Positions 58,933 to 64,000 of a stretch of DNA of 64,000 nt are shown piece after piece. How positions within the stretch are numbered: position 1 is the stretch's first letter; every line of letters starts with the position of its first letter. The notes below the pieces were generated by a model that saw only the letters and a list, made by a program, of their open reading frames with translations, made no database searches and was not told the origin of the DNA. The position numbers and the translations under genes are program-made. Source of the stretch: Achromobacter sp. MYb9 (lineage in GTDB: Bacteria > Pseudomonadota > Gammaproteobacteria > Burkholderiales > Burkholderiaceae_B); the NCBI RefSeq assembly GCF_002975275.1, contig NZ_PCOQ01000011.1, positions 62,001-126,000 of the forward strand, in the 5' to 3' direction.

Positions 58933-60918
58933 TCATTCCTCCATTTCTCCCATCGGGCGTTCCACGGCCATTGCGACTTGAAGGGGTTGAGTTCGCATGA
59001 TTTCAGGTACCCAGCCCTTGCCTTCCAGCAATTGCTCGGCGGTAGCGGCGGCCTGGGCCTTCTTCATGGCCAGCAGCGGCTTCGCCTGCTCCGCATCGAC
59101 CGCCTCCGTGACCACTGCCGCGATCCGCTCCTTTGACACGTGGGCGAGGTAGGTTTGCGCGGTCGGCTTCCACCACTTGCTCATGTCCAGGCCGATCACT
59201 GTGCCCAAGCGGTCAAGGTGCCGAGGTTCTTCACCATAGGAATGGCTTTGGCGGCGGTAAATTGAAACGCTTGTGAGTACGGCGAGCAAGTCGATGAGGT
59301 CAGTCTGCGACTGATCCAGCAGCCAGGGCAGTACGGCTGCGGGGTCCTCCGGAACGTGCATCATGACGGCTTCGATCTGCGCGTGCACCGCTGCCCATGC
59401 CGAACTGTCCTTGATGCCTTCGTCCGTCTTCGCCAGCTCGTCGTGCGCTGTCCGCAACGAAAAATCGAAGGTATCTCCTGCGCTGCTGCGGCGGCTTCTG
59501 TCGAAATCCCCCAGCATTTGTTCGATAAGCAGGCAGAGGGCGAGCGTCGGGCGCATCATGATTTCGGCTTGGAGCGCAATGACGCGCTGTGCTTGGAGCC
59601 GGTTGGTCAGCGCCTCAGAATGCACGGGCCGCGTCATAACGGGGGGCAAGTCTACGCCCGCCGTTTTCTGGCCATCTGCGTCGTTGCTTCGCGTGGCTTG
59701 TGCCACGGCGTCGCGCTCGTCCTGGCGGATGAGGCCCCGAGTGACGGTCAAGTCGCCTTGATAGTCCAGGTGCACAATCGCGCCGCATAGGGCTTTCAGG
59801 TCGGCCGGGTAGTCGTAAAGCTCGGCCCGGATTTCACGAATCTGCCCTTCATAGCCGCGAATCACGCCGCGAACCTTGTCCAGGTCGGCCGCGTCGTGGC
59901 CTTCGGACTCTTGCAATCCAGCAAGCTTTGTCCGCGCCGCTTCGACCTTCTTTTGCAGTCCGTCGATCTGCTTGGCCTGGGCCTTGCTCGGCTCCTGGTT
60001 GACGCGCTGAATCTCGCCAAAGGGCTTCTTGTCGGCATACTCGAAAGACACGCGGCATTCCACCCACAACCAGCCTTCCGCCTGCACCGTCTTGAACAGC
60101 TTGGACCGCTGCATCTTGGCCTCGGCCATGCTACGCACTTTCTCCGGGTCGGCCAGATAGGCGTCGTTCTCGAACAGGTCGCGGCGAACTTCGCCGCCCG
60201 CCTTCTCGTACGCTGCGACGGTCACGTACCGCGCCACAGGCGAGTCGCCGCGCATTTCGGTTTCGGACAGCAACTGGCGGATGTGGTCATCGCGGTTCCA
60301 GTATTGGCCCGCCGACGCCTTCCATGCCGCCTCCTGGCGGGTGTGGTCGGACACGGACGCCAGCGCTTGCATTTCGTCTATCTTGATTTTGCCGTCGCGG
60401 AACAACTGCATGAGCGTGGGCGACACGCCGCCCAGCGCCAGCAGCTTCTTGACGGCCGACTCTGATGCGCCATGCGCGGCGGCGATGGCCGCAACCGTCC
60501 AGTTTTCGGCGCGCAGGCGCGCATATCCTGCATACACGTCTGCCGGGTGCATCGCCTTGCGCCCGAAGTTTTCGACCAGGCTGGCGTGGTAGGCGTACTC
60601 GCTCGGAATGACGAGGCAAGGGACCGGGTAGTCGGTTGGGAAAACGCCGCCTTCGATCAGCAGACCAAGGGCTGTCCAACGCCGTCCACCCGCGCACACT
60701 TCATAGGAGCCGTCCGGCGCTGCGACCACAACGAGGTTTTGCAGGAGTCCGCCCATCGCCTGGATGGTGGCTTTCAGCTCCAGAATCTCGGTGTCCTGTT
60801 TGCGGTCCTGCGCACTTCGTGCTTGGTACGCTTCGCTGAGGCGCAGTTGCGAATGCGGGATATCCATGCGCGTGGCGGCGGCGCGGATGGCGGCGAGTTC
60901 GTTGGAATCAAGTTTCAT
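58933..60918 (-). CDS. parB: Large ParB-like partition protein
   Basis: 661 residues from ATG 60918 (GGAG seven bases upstream; TTG one codon earlier). The N-terminal ParB/Sulfiredoxin-like domain includes LVVVAAPDGSYEVCAGGRRW (about 60-82) and SLVENFGRKAMHPADVYAGY (about 112-131). A helix-turn-helix follows (WTVAAIAAAHGASESAVKKL). The remaining 450 residues include coiled-coil (about 325-360) and alpha-helical regions, much longer than chromosomal ParB and typical of ParB-like proteins on plasmids and ICEs. No ParA is adjacent; the StbB ATPase lies 23 kb away. It could bind the 11-bp array 1.5 kb downstream, which is untested. Confidence 0.82.
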   Translation of the reverse strand: MKLDSNELAAIRAAATRMDIPHSQLRLSEAYQARSAQDRKQDTEILELKATIQAMGGLLQNLVVVAAPDGSYEVCAGGRRWTALGLLIEGGVFPTDYPVPCLVIPSEYAYHASLVENFGRKAMHPADVYAGYARLRAENWTVAAIAAAHGASESAVKKLLALGGVSPTLMQLFRDGKIKIDEMQALASVSDHTRQEAAWKASAGQYWNRDDHIRQLLSETEMRGDSPVARYVTVAAYEKAGGEVRRDLFENDAYLADPEKVRSMAEAKMQRSKLFKTVQAEGWLWVECRVSFEYADKKPFGEIQRVNQEPSKAQAKQIDGLQKKVEAARTKLAGLQESEGHDAADLDKVRGVIRGYEGQIREIRAELYDYPADLKALCGAIVHLDYQGDLTVTRGLIRQDERDAVAQATRSNDADGQKTAGVDLPPVMTRPVHSEALTNRLQAQRVIALQAEIMMRPTLALCLLIEQMLGDFDRSRRSSAGDTFDFSLRTAHDELAKTDEGIKDSSAWAAVHAQIEAVMMHVPEDPAAVLPWLLDQSQTDLIDLLAVLTSVSIYRRQSHSYGEEPRHLDRLGTVIGLDMSKWWKPTAQTYLAHVSKERIAAVVTEAVDAEQAKPLLAMKKAQAAATAEQLLEGKGWVPEIMRTQPLQVAMAVERPMGEMEE

Positions 60919-60944
60919 CAAAATGCTCCGGGTCGATATCGAGA

Positions 60945-61094
60945 TCAGTGCAGTTGCGCGGGGATTTCGGGCGCGTCAAGCGCGGCGATGAGGGCGGCAA
61001 GCTGGCGCATGGTCATCGCGGGAATGCGAAAGCCCAGGCCCAGCAAGTGGGCACGGCGCATGTCGTTCGCCAATCTGATAAAGTCGTGGTTCAT
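60945..61094 (-). CDS. Small hypothetical protein upstream of the ParB-like gene
   Basis: 49 residues from ATG 61094 with AGGAG nine bases upstream; a longer in-frame form lacks support. Sequence MNHDFIRLANDMRRAHLLGL then GFRIPAMTMRQLAALIAALD is helical. It ends 26 bp before the ParB-like gene and is probably co-transcribed. No known family. Confidence 0.5.
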   Translation of the reverse strand: MNHDFIRLANDMRRAHLLGLGFRIPAMTMRQLAALIAALDAPEIPAQLH

Positions 61095-61165
61095 CACGAT
61101 TCTCCTAGTCCGAGGGTTGCGGGTGATGGCCCCTGCCGGTTGCCGCCGGTCAGGGGCCTTTTCGT

Positions 61166-61588
61166 TTAATAGCCAAGCCATTCCAGCAGCACGTGACCGC
61201 GATACAGCGGGTGATTGCCGCAGTCGGCAAAGAACTCTTGAGCGTTCAATTGATGCCTACCGATTTCTTCCAAGACCTGGATGCGCGTCACCACGGCTTC
61301 GTCCGCCGATTCCCTGTCGCGCAGGCCCCGGGCCGAAACCGGCCCGAGATCGAATAGGTCCGCGAGTAGTTCGATCATGTCGGGCCTGTGGCCTTGCCAT
61401 GCGACTAACTCGTTTTCGATGGTGACGGCCAAGACCGGCGCGGTGTCATAGCCTTTTGCCGCGAGCGCTTGAGCAAAGTCGGCAGCGCTGCGTTCGCTGA
61501 ATTCGATGCCGCGTTCGGCAAGATAATTTTTGGAAAGCTCGCACTGAGCGCAGGCAAGGTGTGTGTACAGAACGACGTCGCAAGACAT
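61166..61588 (-). CDS. Glutaredoxin-like protein with C-terminal extension
   Basis: 140 residues from ATG 61588 (AAGGGG eight bases upstream). Residues 1-75 have the glutaredoxin/NrdH fold: VVLYTHLACAQCELSKNYLA with a CAQC active site, ERGIEF and TAPVLAVTIENELVAWQGH (cis-Pro loop). The remaining 60 residues (VTRIQVLEEIGRHQLNAQEF, FADCGNHPLYRGHVLLEWLG) form an extra module with one cysteine that I cannot name. Such a redox protein inside an operon leading to parB is unusual; a regulatory rather than metabolic role is possible. Confidence 0.65.
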   Translation of the reverse strand: MSCDVVLYTHLACAQCELSKNYLAERGIEFSERSAADFAQALAAKGYDTAPVLAVTIENELVAWQGHRPDMIELLADLFDLGPVSARGLRDRESADEAVVTRIQVLEEIGRHQLNAQEFFADCGNHPLYRGHVLLEWLGY

Positions 61589-61601
61589 GGTGGATCCCCT
61601 T

Positions 61602-61943
61602 TTAGCCGTGATGGGGGCAAGGATTGCCAGAACCATCGTTGCAACCCGAACACGCGGCCATCACTACGGACTCTTCTACTGCGTCCCAGCCGTCCACCCA
61701 TGCGCTTGCCAGTTCGGCAACATCGGCCAGCAACGGCGGTACGTCGTCGGCGCCACGGCCATGGGTGAAGTCTTGGCGGCCTTGAACGTGAGCCAGCATT
61801 TGCGCGTAACCAAGCTCCATGAAACGGCTGTCTTCATCGAACATCCCTGCTGCTTTGGTGTGAGCAACGCGGGCGTCCAGGCCGCGAAGGACCGTAAAGT
61901 CCTTGTCCGCTTTCTTGCCGAAAATTCTCGAGTCTTTTTCCAT
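61602..61943 (-). CDS. Hypothetical protein with Cys-rich C-terminus
   Basis: 113 residues from ATG 61943 with AAGGAGG upstream. The body is helical and acidic (LLADVAELASAWVDGWDAVE). The end, ACSGCNDGSGNPCPHHG, has three cysteines and two histidines that could bind a metal. It lies 13 bp before the glutaredoxin-like gene on the same strand, in one operon with the ParB-like gene. Family not recognised. Confidence 0.58.
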   Translation of the reverse strand: MEKDSRIFGKKADKDFTVLRGLDARVAHTKAAGMFDEDSRFMELGYAQMLAHVQGRQDFTHGRGADDVPPLLADVAELASAWVDGWDAVEESVVMAACSGCNDGSGNPCPHHG

Positions 61944-61953
61944 AGTCGCCTCC

Positions 61954-62130
61954 TTATTTGCCACGCACGAGCGTGCCCACGAAATCCACAATCCAAACTT
62001 TCAATGCGAACATGCGCGTGCCGGCTGAATCGGTCACGCCGTAGTGGTGGTGTGCGTGAGCAAGCGCGGCCTGCCCGTGCGCAGCTTCGTCTAGCGCCAC
62101 CCTTACCCGTTCAATCGTCTTTCTGAACAT
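61954..62130 (-). CDS. Small hypothetical protein, first gene of the ParB operon
   Basis: 58 residues from ATG 62130; GGGAGAAAGGGG is an excellent ribosome-binding site. Composition: helical with a histidine cluster (AALAHAHHHYGVTDSAGTRM) and a hydrophobic tail (FALKVWIVDFVGTLV). It starts the minus-strand series that ends with the ParB-like gene; the next gene starts 10 bp later. Function unknown. Confidence 0.52.
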   Translation of the reverse strand: MFRKTIERVRVALDEAAHGQAALAHAHHHYGVTDSAGTRMFALKVWIVDFVGTLVRGK

Positions 62131-62708
62131 GCCCCTTTCTCCCAATACACGCCTTGGCGTCTTTTCTTTGCTGACCGGGCCTGAAGATCGTTAGCCCGAT
62201 CGTGAACGGCTGGAATCGCTGGACTTTGTCTTCGCGGTGTTTGCCGCCAGTCCTGTTAGTCGCCGAGCCCGTGCCGATCTGGATCATGGAGAGAGGAGCG
62301 GAAAGGGGCAGGAACGGAAGCCGCAGCCTTGCGCGCAGCGCAAGGACCGGGTGAGTACCTGGCGAAGCGAACCCCTTGGAGGGACGAACGCAGTGATACA
62401 GTCGGCGTTTCTAGGGCGCGGGGACTGACAGGGCGCCAGGCTTGCGTGAGATAGCCAGAGAGGCGCAGGCGTGCCGCGCGGCGAGCGCCCCGAGCCCCTA
62501 GGGCTCAAATTCGGCCGGAGGCCGTTGGCAAGCGGCAGCGCGCAGCGCCGCAAGGCGCGGAGGCGTAAGCCGACCAACGGGAGGGAAGGATGGAAGCCCC
62601 ACGGGGGGCAAGACTGGCGGGGTTGGCCAGGCTTGACGCGCAGCGCGACAGCCCGACCCGCAGGCGCAGCCGGAGGGGCACGCCTAATGGGGAGTCGTGA
62701 TCAGAACA
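62131..62708. other. GC-rich non-coding region upstream of the ParB operon
   Basis: About 580 bp with no supported gene. It must contain the minus-strand promoter of the ParB operon. A hairpin CCTTGCGC-GCA-GCGCAAGG is at 62327-62345, and short GC-rich motifs (GCGCAGCGC-like) recur through 62330-62650. Frames here are low-complexity and lack ribosome-binding sites. It could be an origin of transfer or replication, or encode a structured RNA; nothing decides between these by eye. Confidence 0.4.
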
Positions 62709-63044
62709 TCAGTGCTGAGATTTGGACCCCGGCGGCATCGAGACATTCAGCAAATCCAGGGCCTTATTTGCCCTATCCCGTGCGTCGGCGATAATTTCAT
62801 TTTGCCGAGCGATGTACTCGTACAGAGCCTTGGGACTATGTTCAGCTTCGACCAAGCCCTGGTCATTGATGATATCCGTACACATATCAACGCACTCGTC
62901 GCAGATCGTGAGCGCGCTGGCGCCAGGGCCATTTTCCCGCGCGATCAGCTTCCGGACTTCGTTCTGAGACTTATCGCAAAATGAGCAATGCAGCACGGTC
63001 GGCTGCTTTTTTCGCCGGGGGCTCTTTTTATTGTTTTCATCCAT
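62709..63044 (-). CDS. ClpX-type zinc-finger protein
   Basis: 111 residues from ATG 63044 (no good ribosome-binding site; TTG 63065 is an alternative). Residues about 18-60 form a C4 zinc finger, [18 protein letters not shown] ... [13 protein letters not shown], nearly identical in layout to the N-terminal zinc domain of ClpX. There is no AAA+ domain: the rest is a helical tail ([20 protein letters not shown]). Free-standing ClpX-like zinc fingers occur on mobile elements. It might interfere with ClpX adaptor binding or act as a DNA/protein-binding regulator; both are inference. Confidence 0.78.
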   Translation of the reverse strand: MDENNKKSPRRKKQPTVLHCSFCDKSQNEVRKLIARENGPGASALTICDECVDMCTDIINDQGLVEAEHSPKALYEYIARQNEIIADARDRANKALDLLNVSMPPGSKSQH

Positions 63045-63198
63045 TGGGCGCAGGGTCCGCGTCAACGCATCGCTAGGTCAGAGTAGGTGCGCAATCTAGC
63101 ACAAGCCCTGGCAGTCCGGATGGGTACTTTTCCTAGTTGCGTACCGGCATTCTTGACGCGTATTGCATCCGATAGTTCTTTGAACAGGGAGAGTCACG

Positions 63199-63420
63199 TT
63201 GGATGGAACCATGATCATCAACGGTGTCCGTGCGGCCTACAGGACGATTCAAACGCCGAATGGGAAAGGGGTGATAGCGGAAGTGCAATATGCCGCCAGC
63301 GGACCATGGGAGTGCGTCGGTGGGCCCAACACGGTTTTCGCTGACGACGCCTCAGCCCGCCGTGCGATACAAAATCATGTGGCCGCGGACTGGTCTAAGA
63401 GGATGAACCCGAGCCGGTGA
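63199..63420 (+). CDS. Small hypothetical protein (73 aa)
   Basis: 73 residues from TTG 63199, with AGGGAGAG six bases upstream; ATG 63211 is the alternative start. MIINGVRAAYRTIQTPNGKG and VIAEVQYAASGPWECVGGPN suggest a small beta-rich domain, followed by a helical end (ASARRAIQNHVAADWSKRM). No known domain recognised. Stands alone on the + strand between minus-strand genes. Confidence 0.5.
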   Translation: MDGTMIINGVRAAYRTIQTPNGKGVIAEVQYAASGPWECVGGPNTVFADDASARRAIQNHVAADWSKRMNPSR

Positions 63421-63490
63421 CTCCATGTCCGCGGCACCGGCCATTTTGCCGTAACGAGACAGCCAGGCCGCCAGGCCTGGCTATGCCGTT

Positions 63491-63946
63491 TCAGCCGTTT
63501 CGGTGATGGTCCACCATGCCGGCCAAGTACGCCGCCCGCAATGCCCTCCAAAGAGTCCACACCGGTATTTCGCGATAGTCCTTCGAACGGATCCGCCGAA
63601 GTTCGAACGATTCAACGTCCAGGATCTCAAGCCCTATGTTTTCGATGGCCTGCCCTGCGGCCTCGGACAGTTGCGGCATTGCCATGGGTGGTGACTCCGT
63701 GCTCAGCTCGCCCAGCACCTTGCTGGCCAGCTCGTTGAGGTTGACTTTCGAATTGGCGATGGCTTGCACCTCGTCGAGAGGCAAGGATTCAATGAATTGC
63801 GCCATGCGCCGCTCGCTTTCCCGCGCCGCCAGCGCCGCCCAGGCGCCGCAGGCAGCGATCGCGGACAAGCCGGCCAGGTTGTTGCCTCCGTAGCCTTGCA
63901 GGTATGCAATCAGCCCACGCTTCATTTCGCTTTCATCCCGGCTCAT
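63491..63946 (-). CDS. Hypothetical helical protein (151 aa)
   Basis: 151 residues from ATG 63946, with AGGA about eight bases upstream inside the preceding gene. The start overlaps the stop of the upstream gene (ATGA), so the pair forms an operon. Sequence is mostly helical with a mildly hydrophobic segment (NNLAGLSAIAACGAWAALAA), then MAQFIESLPLDEVQAIANSK. It ends near WRALRAAYLAGMVDHHRNG. No known family. Confidence 0.58.
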   Translation of the reverse strand: MSRDESEMKRGLIAYLQGYGGNNLAGLSAIAACGAWAALAARESERRMAQFIESLPLDEVQAIANSKVNLNELASKVLGELSTESPPMAMPQLSEAAGQAIENIGLEILDVESFELRRIRSKDYREIPVWTLWRALRAAYLAGMVDHHRNG

Positions 63947-64000
63947 GCTGCAATCCTGTCTTGTTTGGCCAGCGCCAGGCGCTGCACGGCGGCGTCGTGA
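63943..64000 (-). CDS. C-terminal end of an upstream gene (partial)
   Basis: The last 18 residues of a minus-strand protein are visible, HDAAVQRLALAKQDRIAA, ending in a TGA that overlaps the ATG of the following gene. The rest lies beyond the window edge. No function can be assigned; the ATGA junction shows it is translationally coupled to the 151-residue protein. Confidence 0.55.
   Translation of the reverse strand, partial: HDAAVQRLALAKQDRIAA

Noticed and set aside
5668-64000. Transposase or insertion sequence within the element
   Set aside because: No transposase motif (DDE, HUH, serine recombinase) or flanking terminal repeats recognised in any frame.

Overview
The window reads as one end of a large integrative and conjugative element (ICE) inserted in a GC-rich betaproteobacterial chromosome. 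Bordetella/Achromobacter-type Alcaligenaceae is the best guess, because the chromosomal flank carries Bug-type tripartite tricarboxylate receptors, which are expanded in that group. Bases 1-5208 are chromosomal: a 5'-truncated Bug receptor, a BisC/TorA-type molybdopterin oxidoreductase, a second Bug receptor and a succinylglutamate desuccinylase/aspartoacylase-family hydrolase, all on the + strand. The junction is at about 5469-5513, where only the 3' half of a tRNA-Pro(TGG)-like gene (minus strand) remains, next to a strong terminator and directly before a P4-type tyrosine integrase (5668-7146). The rest of the window is element DNA; the other junction is not seen.  Layout of the element: (a) 7362-17776, small genes and a complete type IVb thin-pilus operon of the R64 pil type (pilL, N, O, P, Q, R, S, V), with no shufflon, recombinase or prepilin peptidase gene. 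(b) 17837-29963, a secreted cysteine-rich protein, TrbM, a VirB1-like transglycosylase and virB2-6 and virB8-11, with a KfrB-like gene between virB8 and virB9 and a terminator between the virB6 and virB8 halves. (c) 29960-33041, small proteins of unknown function and a winged-helix protein, followed by about 730 bp of non-coding DNA with direct repeats and hairpins (candidate origin). (d) 33775-40878, a second KfrB-like gene, an stbABC-like set, a TrwB-type coupling protein and a TrwC-type MobF relaxase-helicase. Thin pilus, secretion channel, coupling protein and relaxase together make a self-transmissible element plausible.  (e) 41452-51137 is cargo: a small two-helix membrane protein overlapping a 1380-residue RTX protein, then its complete type I secretion system (ABC transporter, HlyD adaptor, TolC). 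This fits an exported RTX effector with a possible immunity protein. (f) 51545-52903 is an orphan gene of unknown function. (g) 53230-56908 (minus strand) is the most unusual part: two TcmP-family proteins around a LexA-like autoproteolytic repressor and a DUF5131/Gp37-Gp68 'three-Cys' protein. The repressor gene has a sigma70-like promoter whose 17-bp spacer is filled by a near-perfect palindrome, suggesting a self-repressed, DNA-damage-inducible cassette.  (h) 57286-57407 is an array of eleven copies of an 11-bp repeat (consensus GTCTCA plus five variable bases), almost perfectly helically phased. It is followed by a perfect 40-bp palindrome, a fossil of an antitoxin C-terminus, a small unknown gene, a second related 40-bp palindrome and an intact RelE/HigB-BrnA-like toxin-antitoxin pair. 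(i) 58933-62130 (minus strand) is a ParB-like gene with four small genes upstream, including a glutaredoxin-like protein. (j) 62131-64000 has a GC-rich non-coding stretch, a ClpX-type zinc-finger protein and small unknown genes; the last is cut by the window end.
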